Both the position numbers and the translations under genes were made by a program. From CALKZN01 sp050633585 (GTDB lineage: Bacteria; Pseudomonadota; Gammaproteobacteria; Arenicellales; Arenicellaceae): a DNA stretch of 64,000 bases. Below are positions 42,945 through 51,654 of this stretch, in pieces (the first letter of the stretch is position 1; the number at the start of each line of letters is the position of its first letter). The notes under the pieces were generated by a model. It had not been told where the DNA came from. It did no database searches and saw only the letters and a program-made list of their open reading frames with translations. The stretch is from assembly GCA_050633585.1 (NCBI GenBank), contig JBOEGT010000053.1:1-64000 (forward strand), written 5' to 3'.

Positions 42945-44149
42945 ACTTGATCTCCAGTTTTTGCTTGCTTAGGCATGTTTTCTCTACCAAACACTAAACT
43001 ACAGTTATTACCGCCAAAACCAAAAGAATTTGTCATGGCGAAATTAACCGTTTGTTCTACATTTTCAGCTTGAATAGAAATATCTATACCATCATCTAAT
43101 GTTGATAAATTCATCGAACCTGGGATGAGGCCTGTATGAATAGTATCAAGAGCGATGATCGCTTCAGTGATACCTGCGGCACCTAAAGTATGCCCCATCC
43201 ACGCTTTTGTAGAAGAACAGCGTGTCGTTTTAGGAAATAATTGATTGATTAACTGCCCTTCAATGCTGTCATTCGCACGACTCGATGTGCCATGAAGATT
43301 AATATAGTCAATACTTTCTGGAGACAATTCAGCGATTAATAACGCTTGCTCCATTGATAACTTCGCTCCCAAACCATCTGGGTGAGGGTGTGACATATGA
43401 TAAGCATCTGAACTCTCTCCGTACCCAAGTAACTCAATACCCGTAGTCTTGTGTGAGTCTTCCTTGCGAACCAAAATGGCAAAACCAGCGGCTTCACCTA
43501 GATTAATACCGTCGCGATCTTGATCAAATGGTCTACACGGGTTTTGAGAGATTAATTGCAATGAATCAAAACCATGTAAAACACTTAAACATAACGTGTC
43601 TACACCACCCACTAAGACGGCATCAACAATTCCCGATTTCAACCAACGAGCACCGGTTGCAAACACCTTAGCGGATGAAGAACAGGCTGTATTAATAGTG
43701 AGAGCTGGTCCAGTAATACCCGTGACATGCGCGACATATAAACTTGGTGCATGCGGGTTATGCACACTCTCTTGCTGAAACACAGGCTTTAGCATGCCAT
43801 CATCCGTTAAATCGGTATAGGCCGTTTCAGTTCGATCAATACTCGATGTACTAGAGCCCATGACCACACCAATGCGAGGGGCAGAAAAGCGTGACTTTAG
43901 TTGCTCAATATTATCTAAAATTGTGCCTTGAGAAATACCAATATGCGCTAAAGCATTGTTGCGACTTTGCCACTCTCCAAGATCTATATCATCCACTGTC
44001 GAAACACGTCCAATCCATGTTGACAGGTCAGATCGAGGAAAATCATTGGCTCGCAAACCACTGCGTTGTTGTGCCAATGCAGTACGAAGCTCATCAAGGT
44101 TATTGCCCGCTGCTGACGTTGATTGGTAATCTAATAAACAAATATCCAT
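42941..44149 (-). CDS. Beta-ketoacyl-ACP synthase B, elongating enzyme
   Basis: Condensing enzyme of 402 aa that heads the leftward nine-gene operon. Catalytic residues are visible: Cys156 (NTACSSSAK), His286 (NLHGTSSRAND), Lys315 and His320 (STKAWMGHTLGAAG). It is distinct from synthase A and is the expected partner of the chain-length-factor-like protein, with which it is translationally coupled. It probably performs the repeated malonyl extensions of the aryl polyene. Confidence 0.93.
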   Translation of the reverse strand: MDICLLDYQSTSAAGNNLDELRTALAQQRSGLRANDFPRSDLSTWIGRVSTVDDIDLGEWQSRNNALAHIGISQGTILDNIEQLKSRFSAPRIGVVMGSSTSSIDRTETAYTDLTDDGMLKPVFQQESVHNPHAPSLYVAHVTGITGPALTINTACSSSAKVFATGARWLKSGIVDAVLVGGVDTLCLSVLHGFDSLQLISQNPCRPFDQDRDGINLGEAAGFAILVRKEDSHKTTGIELLGYGESSDAYHMSHPHPDGLGAKLSMEQALLIAELSPESIDYINLHGTSSRANDSIEGQLINQLFPKTTRCSSTKAWMGHTLGAAGITEAIIALDTIHTGLIPGSMNLSTLDDGIDISIQAENVEQTVNFAMTNSFGFGGNNCSLVFGRENMPKQAKTGDQV

Positions 44150-44248
44150 AAATACGGCGTCCAGGAAATCATAATTTTAAAATCATAACAAAACAGTGTC
44201 ATAATTTGGCATTATAGCGATTTAAAAAAATACTACTTGTAACAAAAG

Positions 44249-45109
44249 ATGCCTATTATGACGGTTTGTCGACTTTGTACCAAAGCTTTCACATTTTTCA
44301 GCGGATTATTTTTAGCCTGCCTACTCACAACACATGCTAGTTTTGCTAAAGAAGAAAAACCTCTTTGGCAACTTGGCCTTGGTGTGGGCGGATTAAACCA
44401 GTCTTATTACACGGGCACAAGCCAAACACGCAGCTTTTTGTTCCCTGTCATCTTACCAATTTATCGTGGTGAGATTATTAAGGCGGATGATAGAGGCATG
44501 CGTGCCGAATTGCTGAATAATGAAAACCTAAAACTTGACGTGAGTTTAGATTTCAACCTGTCAATTGATAGTGAAGATATTGATTTGCGTCAAGGTATGC
44601 CAGACATTCCTAACAATCTACAAATTGGTCCCTCATTAGAATACACACTATTAAAAAGTGACGCTCATAAATGGCAAATTAACTTTCCATTACGCATCAA
44701 TATTGGTTTTGATGGGAGTGACGTCGGTGTTGATGGCGCGACGTTTTCCCCAAACGTAGAATATACAAAGTATTTTCGCTTAGGGAAAAACAAATGGCGA
44801 TTCGGTGCGACTTTTGGACCGCAGTTTGGTTCCAGCTCATATCATGATGTCTACTATGGAGTGGCCGACGAATTTGCAACCAGCACACGATCTGCATATC
44901 AAGCTGAAGGAGGCTTCACCGGTTACCGGGCACAAACTTCATTAGTCAAAAACACCGATAAACAACTGTTTGTGCTTTTTTTACGTTACGAAAACATCAA
45001 TGGCGCTGTGTTTGAGGACTCTCCTTTAGTCGAAACTGATGACAATTTGATTGCTGGTTTTATCTATAGTTACTACCTATTTAATTCAAAGAAAATGGTT
45101 CGCCGCTAA
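44249..45109 (+). CDS. MipA/OmpV family outer-membrane protein
   Basis: Predicted outer-membrane beta-barrel of 286 aa. A signal peptide (about 1-33, ending near ASFA) is followed by the family pattern: WQLGLGVGGLNQSYYTGTSQ at the first strand, alternating aromatic strands, GPSLEYTLL and a C-terminal FIYSYYLF strand. MipA/OmpV proteins are porin-like or murein-hydrolase scaffolds, and roles vary. It is divergent from the pigment operon across 99 bases. The second Met at 44258 is an equally good start. Confidence 0.84.
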   Translation: MPIMTVCRLCTKAFTFFSGLFLACLLTTHASFAKEEKPLWQLGLGVGGLNQSYYTGTSQTRSFLFPVILPIYRGEIIKADDRGMRAELLNNENLKLDVSLDFNLSIDSEDIDLRQGMPDIPNNLQIGPSLEYTLLKSDAHKWQINFPLRINIGFDGSDVGVDGATFSPNVEYTKYFRLGKNKWRFGATFGPQFGSSSYHDVYYGVADEFATSTRSAYQAEGGFTGYRAQTSLVKNTDKQLFVLFLRYENINGAVFEDSPLVETDDNLIAGFIYSYYLFNSKKMVRR

Positions 45110-45840
45110 TTAAAATGCATTCGAGTCTTTGGCAATTTTTCGATTTCAAATAGTTCTTGAATAAAGGCTATGTTACGTTTCTGATATTTTTCTAATGACA
45201 ATAAACGCTTGATATTTGCCAGAGTCTTTAAAGGTGTCGAGGCGACAGCATCATTAAACAAAAATGCAGGAACACGTCCACTCGGGTTAGAGTGTATAAA
45301 ATGCTCTATTAAGACCACACCATTTGCTTCTGGGGTAATTTTCCACTGCAAATCCATTGTCTTAATTCTGACATAGTGTTTATTTTCAGGGAATTTATCT
45401 GGAAACGCTTTTCCATCCACCCTGATAACGCCTTGCGTATCTTGATCGACACTGATTCTGAGAAAAATATCGCGCTTTCTGAGTGGCCATGGAAACTTTG
45501 ATACCACATACTGAAAATAGTGCTGAGGATCTCGAGATTCTTTCTTCTCAATTTTCTCACATACAGTCGTTCCTTCATGGCACCCATCTACAAATAGTAC
45601 TAAGGCGGCAATATCATTGAGCCTTGCTTCAACTCGCATACTGGATTTAACAGCAACAAAATCTGAACCTTCTCGCTTTGCTGTGGCGATGCTAATACCA
45701 TTTTCTGTGAGCAGTTCAGACCACTCTAAAGACTGCCAGTCCATTGCTGAAAACGGGCTATCTAATAATTTTGCTCCCTGTGCTACATCAGGGGTTAAAC
45801 CCATAAAGGCAATGACACTTAATACCAACCTTAACCACAT
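45106..45840 (-). CDS. Secreted START-domain lipid-binding protein
   Basis: START/SRPBCC-type protein of 244 aa with a signal peptide (residues 1 to about 22, AQGA cleavage), which is why ATG 45840 is preferred to the longer frame from 45912 that would run into the next gene. START features are SLEWSELLTENGISIATAK, the KFPWPLRKRDIFLR block and the C-terminal TPLKTLANIKRLL helix. START folds bind lipids in a hydrophobic cavity. Located beside an outer-membrane protein and the pigment locus, periplasmic lipid handling is plausible. 4-base convergent overlap with the OmpV gene. Confidence 0.8.
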   Translation of the reverse strand: MWLRLVLSVIAFMGLTPDVAQGAKLLDSPFSAMDWQSLEWSELLTENGISIATAKREGSDFVAVKSSMRVEARLNDIAALVLFVDGCHEGTTVCEKIEKKESRDPQHYFQYVVSKFPWPLRKRDIFLRISVDQDTQGVIRVDGKAFPDKFPENKHYVRIKTMDLQWKITPEANGVVLIEHFIHSNPSGRVPAFLFNDAVASTPLKTLANIKRLLSLEKYQKRNIAFIQELFEIEKLPKTRMHFN

Positions 45841-45853
45841 ATGAGTTGAATAA

Positions 45854-46819
45854 CTATATCGGTTGTTTATCACGTAAAAAACGCCGCCATACACTGATAG
45901 TGATAACAGCAATCACCGTTAAAAAAACGAAATGCCAATGTTTGCCTAAAATTAGCGCCGTTGACACGACATCTAATAATATTAAACCCATGAGTAAATA
46001 AAAAATAACATCACGATGAAAGTATTTACATGCAAGAGCGCCTAAAGGAGCTCCGACAACCACAATAGGTATAGCCGCTAACCAGTAATCGACAACAATG
46101 CCGGTAAACTTCACCGACAATACCGAAATAAAAACAAAACCAATCACAGCATTAATTGCCATGACACACACGGAAGTCGCCACTGCCCGTTTTAAACCTT
46201 CTCGATAAAACAATATCATCAAAGCAAAGACGACAAAGTCAATGCCAGTGCCTATTAAGCCACTAATCACACCGCCCATTAAACTCGCAATAATGATTGG
46301 CAGCATGCCGATAACCTTATCATCATTGACTTCTTTGGCAGTGCGAAACTGGCGTTGATTAACAAAACGGTCAAACACCAGAACAAAAGCGACAAACAAA
46401 CTAAAGATTGAAAAAAAGTATTTAACTTGTCCACCTGAAAAGATGTCAGACATTTCAAATAGGCCTATATATACGCCGACTGCACCCGGGACAATTGAAC
46501 CAAGGATAACCTTCTTATTGACCGGCACTTTCCCCATAAAAATAAGAAAAGCCGCTGCAGTCATACCAACACTTTGTATGGCCAGAGAAAAAACCAAAGC
46601 GGTCCCTCCTGGAATTGAAAGAAGCTTGGTAAATACGGGGAACGCTACCGCCCCTCCACCTAAACTGGTTGCACCCGCGACAAAAGAACCAAACAACATG
46701 GTCAACATGATAATCGCATGCGAACCGATGAGGTCGAGTATTTTTTCGATGCCATTACTAAAAAACCACACCGACCAAACAATAGTGATGAGTAAGAGTT
46801 GGATATATTTTAACGGCAT
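45854..46819 (-). CDS. TauE/SafE family anion permease
   Basis: Inner-membrane transporter, 321 aa, about eight to nine hydrophobic helices in two repeats. The family signature GSFVAGATSLGGGAVAFPVFTKLL is split around residues 43-67, and the second repeat has LMGGVISGLIGTGIDFVVF near 180-200. TauE/SafE proteins export sulfite, sulfoacetate or related organosulfur anions; the substrate here is unknown. It is 13 bases upstream of the START-domain gene. Confidence 0.85.
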   Translation of the reverse strand: MPLKYIQLLLITIVWSVWFFSNGIEKILDLIGSHAIIMLTMLFGSFVAGATSLGGGAVAFPVFTKLLSIPGGTALVFSLAIQSVGMTAAAFLIFMGKVPVNKKVILGSIVPGAVGVYIGLFEMSDIFSGGQVKYFFSIFSLFVAFVLVFDRFVNQRQFRTAKEVNDDKVIGMLPIIIASLMGGVISGLIGTGIDFVVFALMILFYREGLKRAVATSVCVMAINAVIGFVFISVLSVKFTGIVVDYWLAAIPIVVVGAPLGALACKYFHRDVIFYLLMGLILLDVVSTALILGKHWHFVFLTVIAVITISVWRRFLRDKQPI

Positions 46820-46951
46820 CTACATTTTCCTAAAACAATCAAAGCAAGCGAGATTTACTTTATTTCCCAATTAGCGCTATTATGACTTTTTTTAACGCCT
46901 AAACAACTTATTTAATTTTACGATAGACCTCCGATATTTAAAGTGAAAGCC

Positions 46952-47575
46952 ATGAAAAAAACGTTGCTTCTTCTCATTATTTTAAGCTTATCGGCCTGCT
47001 TTCCACACAAACCTGGATTACGCCTAGCTCACCATGATGCGCTATCTCCTGATATTGGAGAGAAAGCCCCTGAATTTGAATTAATAGACCTAGAAGGCAA
47101 TCCTCTACACTTGACTGACTTACTCGGAGAAAAACCACTGATCATCCAAATTGGTAGCCACACTTGCCCCGTATACCGATATCGTCGTTGGGATATGAAA
47201 AAACTGCATCGAGAATACGGAGACCGTGTTAACTTTCTGGTGATATACACACTCGAAGCTCACCCGGTTAACGCCATAAATCCCTACATCGACAGCGAAT
47301 GGGTAAGTTCCATTAACTACCTTACGAATACCATTGTTCATAAGCATCACTCCCAAGAGGAACGAATTCAACAAGCGATTCGCTCCAAAGAGTTATTAAA
47401 AATTCCCTATATGATGGCTGTTGATTCAATGGATAACCGCACTTGGAAAGCTTATGGACGTGCGCCATCCACCGCTTTTGTTTTAGATAAGAATGGTCAA
47501 GTTGCTTTAAAACAAGTCTGGGTAAACCCAAATGCAATGCGTCCGATTATAGAACGCTTACTCAAAGACAATTAA
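46952..47575 (+). CDS. Deiodinase-like thioredoxin-fold lipoprotein
   Basis: Predicted lipoprotein of 207 aa: the signal and lipobox LSAC put lipidation at Cys16, which supports ATG 46952 over GTG 46943. The mature domain is thioredoxin-like. GEKAPEFELIDLEGN is a redoxin opening, then IQIGSHTCPVYR has a single Cys72 and NFLVIYTLEAHP follows. This last pair of motifs matches the iodothyronine deiodinase family, in which the vertebrate enzymes have selenocysteine at the place of Cys72. Bacterial members mostly have Cys and no known substrate. Reductive dehalogenation or a peroxiredoxin-like role are both possible. Confidence 0.75.
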   Translation: MKKTLLLLIILSLSACFPHKPGLRLAHHDALSPDIGEKAPEFELIDLEGNPLHLTDLLGEKPLIIQIGSHTCPVYRYRRWDMKKLHREYGDRVNFLVIYTLEAHPVNAINPYIDSEWVSSINYLTNTIVHKHHSQEERIQQAIRSKELLKIPYMMAVDSMDNRTWKAYGRAPSTAFVLDKNGQVALKQVWVNPNAMRPIIERLLKDN

Positions 47576-48013
47576 TTAACCTATTCGCGTATGTTTGCCC
47601 AATTTTGCTAATCCAAATTGAGGCATACCCCTATATAAAGAACGATGCGAACCTGGCTGAATGACATACGATTCATGCCAAATACCTACTGCAGAACTTG
47701 CTCCAATTTTTTTATTAAACGCCTGCCATGCAGGTACATGGTTTAAATCTTTATTCGTAGCATAAGCATGCAAGTCTTCCTGACTTTTCCAATACTGAAC
47801 CATCAATGTTGTTCTTCCAAACCAAGACTCTGCACCGACAAAACCCAGTTCAGGGTGTTGGTATAACTCTCTCAACATTTTCGGCATGGATAATAATACA
47901 GGAGCCCATTGATGTACTTGCCACCATTTATTTATTCTCATACCAATTAAGAACACCACAAATGAGCTCTCTACATCAGCCGTCATTTTCTGTTCAAATA
48001 TTACTTTCTTCAT
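47576..48013 (-). CDS. DUF4188 family monooxygenase-like protein
   Basis: 145-residue cytoplasmic protein of the DUF4188 family (dimeric alpha-beta barrel type). Conserved elements are FVVFLIGMRINKWW, AESWFGRTTLMVQYWKSQEDLHAYA and VGIWHESYVI. A GTG at 48022 is an alternative start. The gene faces the PadR regulator across a short region with a perfect palindrome and ends directly at the stop of the deiodinase-like gene. DUF4188 genes are often paired with PadR regulators; the substrate is unknown. Confidence 0.82.
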   Translation of the reverse strand: MKKVIFEQKMTADVESSFVVFLIGMRINKWWQVHQWAPVLLSMPKMLRELYQHPELGFVGAESWFGRTTLMVQYWKSQEDLHAYATNKDLNHVPAWQAFNKKIGASSAVGIWHESYVIQPGSHRSLYRGMPQFGLAKLGKHTRIG

Positions 48014-48041
48014 TATTTTCACCAGAATTTATATAAAACAT

Positions 48042-48065
48042 TATTATGCAATAAATTGCATAATA
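48042..48065. promoter_or_regulatory. Perfect operator palindrome between PadR and DUF4188 genes
   Basis: Inverted repeat TATTATGCAAT-AA-ATTGCATAATA, 11 bp per arm with no mismatch and a two-base spacer, in the middle of the 85-base divergent gap. PadR dimers bind AT-rich dyads with ATG..CAT ends, which this has. It lies about 29 bases before the DUF4188 start and 34 before the PadR start, so one bound dimer could repress both. Confidence 0.7.
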
Positions 48066-48098
48066 GACACATCACTTAAAATATGCAACTATTTGCGC

Positions 48099-48641
48099 AT
48101 GTCTCTCAAACACGCCATTTTAAGTCTCCTTGTCGAATCCGAACGCAGTGGTTACGACCTGACCAAAAACTTTGAAAGCTCCGTTGCTTTTTATTGGAGT
48201 GCTAGTCATCAACAAATCTATAAAACATTGGCTGATATGCACAAAGAGAATTGGATAGATCTGAGGCTACAAGTCCAGTCTGGGAAGCCCGACAAAAAAA
48301 TCTATTCTTTGACTGCAGAGGGGAAAAAAGAGCTAAGTCAATGGGCCCTTGAACCCGTAAAACATGCTGCCCCGAAAAATCAATTATTGATTAAGTTAAT
48401 GCTTGCTCGCCTTGTGGGGACGGAGCCAATCCTTAAACAGCTAAATGACGAGCTAAAACGCGTGTATAAAGAGATTGCTAACTATTCAAAAATTGAAAAA
48501 CAATATTTTTCACCTAAACCCACTCCTGATACGCATTTGAAAAACATGACAAGCTATCTCACTCTCCGAAATGGCATTCTGTGTGCCCACGCTGAGCTTG
48601 ATTGGTTACATGAAGCCATAGAAATGCTCGAAAGCCAGTAA
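48099..48641 (+). CDS. PadR family transcriptional regulator
   Basis: Winged-helix repressor of 180 aa from ATG 48099 (TTG 48093 is possible). The N-terminal PadR domain contains HAILSLLVESERSGYDLTKNFE and the SHQQIYKTLADMHKENWI recognition region. The C-terminal half (about 95-178) is the helical Vir_act_alpha dimerisation domain. It is divergent from the DUF4188 gene; the intervening palindrome is the probable operator. PadR proteins usually respond to phenolic or other small hydrophobic compounds. Confidence 0.88.
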   Translation: MSLKHAILSLLVESERSGYDLTKNFESSVAFYWSASHQQIYKTLADMHKENWIDLRLQVQSGKPDKKIYSLTAEGKKELSQWALEPVKHAAPKNQLLIKLMLARLVGTEPILKQLNDELKRVYKEIANYSKIEKQYFSPKPTPDTHLKNMTSYLTLRNGILCAHAELDWLHEAIEMLESQ

Positions 48642-48681
48642 TCATCACCTTTTCTATACATTTTTTCAGTAGTATTTATTC

Positions 48682-48710
48682 TTGACTGTTTTACTGGGTT
48701 TCTCTAGAAT
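48682..48710 (+). promoter_or_regulatory. Sigma-70 promoter of the iscR-suf operon
   Basis: TTGACT (48682-48687), a 17-base spacer and TAGAAT (48705-48710), close to consensus. Transcription should start near 48717, giving a leader of about 70 bases before iscR. Confidence 0.7.
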
Positions 48711-48726
48711 CACGTACCCAGCATAG

Positions 48727-48748
48727 AATATTAGAGTTTTCTAATATT
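48727..48748. promoter_or_regulatory. Dyad just after the suf transcript start, candidate IscR operator
   Basis: Perfect inverted repeat AATATTAGA-GTTT-TCTAATATT at about +10 to +32 relative to the predicted start, a position suited to repression. IscR binds dyads of about this length, often with AT-rich ends. Sequence match to the E. coli consensus is only partial, so assignment rests on position. Confidence 0.5.
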
Positions 48749-48788
48749 TAAGCAGAAACAATGTACGTTCACAAAAGATAACAGCAAG

Positions 48789-49289
48789 ATGAAATTAACA
48801 GCCAAAGGTCGATATGCGGTCACCGCTATGATGGATTTAGCATTGCAAACAAAAGCATGTGTTGAATCTGATCAAGTCAATAGTGATGAGCTCCGTGTTG
48901 CCTTAACTGACATTGCTGATCGCCAACACATATCACTTTCATACCTCGAACAACTATTCGCTAACCTAAGAAAAGCAAATTTAGTCACAGCGGTTAGAGG
49001 GCCTGGAGGTGGCTATTCACTAGCAAAAAATAGCCATGACATATCGGTTGCTGAAATTCTAGCCGCCGTAGACGAAAACCTTGATCTAACTTGCGGTAAT
49101 GGCTCTTCTTGTGGCGGAGATCATGATCCTTGCCTTACACATGGCCTATGGTCAAACTTGAGTGCAGAGCTACATCGTTTTCTACATGAAAAAACACTCG
49201 CAGAAGTCATCAAACAACCCACTCACTACGACAATGCGGCAAAACAGCAATCCCAAAAATTTTCTGGTATTCCCATAGAATTGTCCTAA
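48789..49289 (+). CDS. iscR: Rrf2 family iron-sulfur regulator, IscR-like
   Basis: Winged-helix Rrf2 protein of 166 aa. The N-terminal MKLTAKGRYAVTAMMDLAL and the wing RGPGGGYSLAK match IscR. The three cluster-ligand cysteines are Cys102, Cys108 and Cys115 (LTCGNGSSCGGDHDPCLTH), with C-X5-C-X6-C spacing, one residue more than E. coli IscR. It heads the suf operon and probably represses it when loaded with a [2Fe-2S] cluster, derepressing under iron limitation or oxidative stress. Confidence 0.93.
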   Translation: MKLTAKGRYAVTAMMDLALQTKACVESDQVNSDELRVALTDIADRQHISLSYLEQLFANLRKANLVTAVRGPGGGYSLAKNSHDISVAEILAAVDENLDLTCGNGSSCGGDHDPCLTHGLWSNLSAELHRFLHEKTLAEVIKQPTHYDNAAKQQSQKFSGIPIELS

Positions 49290-49326
49290 ACCGTATCACT
49301 ACGTTTTATTAGCACGAGAGCGCACC

Positions 49327-50808
49327 ATGACCACTGTTAAAGAACACCCTCAAACCCTGAGTAAAGCTGAACAAAATCCTGAGTTAGATAACTTAGTCGG
49401 CCGTGAATATAAAGAAGGGTTTGTAACCGATATTGAATCTGACACCTTTCCTCCAGGTATCAATGAAGATGTAGTAAGAGCAATTTCAGCAAAAAAAGGT
49501 GAACCGGAATTCATGCTGGAATACCGCCTTGAGGCATTCCGCAAATGGGAACAAATGACAGAGCCTGATTGGGCTCAAGTTGATTACCCTAAAATCAACT
49601 TTCAAGAGATTAGTTACTATTCAGAACCCAAGCAAAAACCGGAACTAGAAAGCCTAGATCAAGTGGATCCAAAACTACTCGAAACCTATGAAAAATTAGG
49701 CATACCACTCGACGAACAAAAAATGATGCACAATGTAGCGGTTGATGTTGTCTTTGATAGTGTTTCCGTTCGCACCACATTTCAAGAAACATTAAAAGAA
49801 GCAGGCGTGATTTTCATGCCAATCTCAGAAGCCGTGCATGAGCACCCCGAACTCATTAAACAATACCTTGGATCCGTTGTGCCAACACAAGACAACTATT
49901 ATGCTGCCTTAAATGCAGCAGTCTTTAGTGATGGTTCTTTTGTATATATTCCAAAAGGTGTTCGCTGCCCTATGGAGTTATCCACGTATTTTCGTATTAA
50001 CGAAGAAAATACAGGTCAATTTGAGCGCACGTTGATTATTGCGGACGAAGGTGCGTATGTGTCTTATCTGGAAGGTTGTACCGCTCCTCAACGAGATGAA
50101 AACCAATTACATGCAGCTGTCGTTGAGCTATATACACATAAAGATGCTGAGATTAAATATTCAACAGTACAAAATTGGTACCCAGGTGATGAGTTCGGTC
50201 GTGGCGGTATCTATAACTTCGTGACTAAGCGTGGCTTATGCAAAGGTGAAAACTCCAAAATTTCATGGACACAGGTAGAAACAGGCTCAGCCATCACATG
50301 GAAATACCCTAGTTGTGTGTTAGAAGGTGATAATTCAGTGGGTGAGTTTTACTCTGTCGCCCTAACTCACAACAGGCAACAAGCTGATACTGGCACCAAA
50401 ATGATCCATATTGGCAAAAACACACGAAGCACGATTATTTCTAAAGGCATTTCCGCCGGTCAAGGTCAAAACTCTTATCGCGGCTTAGTAAAAGTCTTAA
50501 AAGGCGCAGATAATGCCCGTAATTTTTCTCAATGCGACTCATTGTTGATGGGTGATCGTTGTGGCGCTCACACTTTTCCCTATATCGAAGCGAAAAATCC
50601 AACGGCTAATATTGAACACGAAGCCACCACATCTAAGATTTCGGATGACCAACTCTTTTATTTGCGACAACGTGGTTTGGATGAAGAAAGTGCTGTTTCA
50701 ACCATTGTGAACGGCTTTTGCAAAGATGTGTTCCGTGAACTACCAATGGAATTTGCCGTCGAAGCACAAAAATTATTAGAAGTGTCTCTTGAAGGCGCTG
50801 TCGGTTAA
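49327..50808 (+). CDS. sufB: Fe-S cluster scaffold subunit SufB
   Basis: Core scaffold of the SUF pathway (493 aa, normal length) on which Fe-S clusters are built within the SufBC2D complex. Typical segments are VVPTQDNYYAALNAAVFSDGS, YLEGCTAPQ, NWYPGDEFGRGGIYNFVTKR and the C-terminal SKISDDQLFYLRQRG. The Cys in NFSQCDSLL and the SufD-interacting C-terminus are present. It lies 37 bases after iscR, with GAG before the ATG. Confidence 0.97.
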   Translation: MTTVKEHPQTLSKAEQNPELDNLVGREYKEGFVTDIESDTFPPGINEDVVRAISAKKGEPEFMLEYRLEAFRKWEQMTEPDWAQVDYPKINFQEISYYSEPKQKPELESLDQVDPKLLETYEKLGIPLDEQKMMHNVAVDVVFDSVSVRTTFQETLKEAGVIFMPISEAVHEHPELIKQYLGSVVPTQDNYYAALNAAVFSDGSFVYIPKGVRCPMELSTYFRINEENTGQFERTLIIADEGAYVSYLEGCTAPQRDENQLHAAVVELYTHKDAEIKYSTVQNWYPGDEFGRGGIYNFVTKRGLCKGENSKISWTQVETGSAITWKYPSCVLEGDNSVGEFYSVALTHNRQQADTGTKMIHIGKNTRSTIISKGISAGQGQNSYRGLVKVLKGADNARNFSQCDSLLMGDRCGAHTFPYIEAKNPTANIEHEATTSKISDDQLFYLRQRGLDEESAVSTIVNGFCKDVFRELPMEFAVEAQKLLEVSLEGAVG

Positions 50809-50862
50809 ACCACTGTTATCCATTGTTATAGCAGCCTAGAAAAGATATTAAAGAGAAATACC

Positions 50863-51654
50863 ATGTTAGAAGTAAAAGATTTATATGCTGAAGTTGACGG
50901 AAAGCCTATTTTAAAAGGTTTAAACATGACAGTTAACCCTGGTGAAATACATGCCATTATGGGACCTAACGGTGCCGGAAAAAGTACGTTAAGCAATGTT
51001 CTCGCTGGCCGCCCAGGCTATGAAGTCACTAGTGGCTCAATCATTTATCAAGGCAAAGACTTACTGGAACTTGAACCAGAAGAGCGAGCAGGTGAAGGCA
51101 TCTTCTTAGCCTTCCAATACCCTGTGGAAATACCTGGCGTTAGCAACATGGCGATGCTAAAGGCCGCTATGAATTCTATCCGTAAATATCGAGACCAGAA
51201 AGAAATGCCTGCTGGCGAGTTTTTAAAAACCATTAAAGAAAAAGCTGCTTTTGTTGAAATGAAGGCAGAATTTTTAAAACGCTCGGTCAATGAAGGTTTT
51301 TCAGGTGGCGAGAAAAAACGTAACGAAATTTTACAAATGACCATGCTAGAGCCCACGCTGGCACTGCTTGATGAAACGGATTCAGGCTTAGATATTGATG
51401 CACTAAAAGTTGTCTCTAAAGGGGTAAACTCTCTACGCTCGCCGGAACGCTCTATGGTCTTAGTCACGCATTACCAGCGCTTGCTTGACTATATTGTTCC
51501 AGATTTTGTTCATGTTTTAGCGGATGGAAAAATCGTGAAAACTGGCGATAAAAATCTGGCATTAAAGCTTGAAGATGAAGGCTATGGTTGGATTGAAGGT
51601 GTTGAAAATGCAGGCAATGATTCACTGCCAAAAACAGCACAAGGGGTAGCCTAA
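50863..51654 (+). CDS. sufC: Fe-S assembly ATPase SufC
   Basis: ABC-type cytoplasmic ATPase (263 aa) that drives conformational change in SufBD during cluster assembly. Walker A GPNGAGKS lies at 34-41, the Q-loop FQYPVEIPG near 84-92, the signature SGGEKKR at 147-153 and Walker B LALLDETDSGLD near 166-177. Its stop overlaps the sufD start by one base (TAATG). Confidence 0.97.
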   Translation: MLEVKDLYAEVDGKPILKGLNMTVNPGEIHAIMGPNGAGKSTLSNVLAGRPGYEVTSGSIIYQGKDLLELEPEERAGEGIFLAFQYPVEIPGVSNMAMLKAAMNSIRKYRDQKEMPAGEFLKTIKEKAAFVEMKAEFLKRSVNEGFSGGEKKRNEILQMTMLEPTLALLDETDSGLDIDALKVVSKGVNSLRSPERSMVLVTHYQRLLDYIVPDFVHVLADGKIVKTGDKNLALKLEDEGYGWIEGVENAGNDSLPKTAQGVA

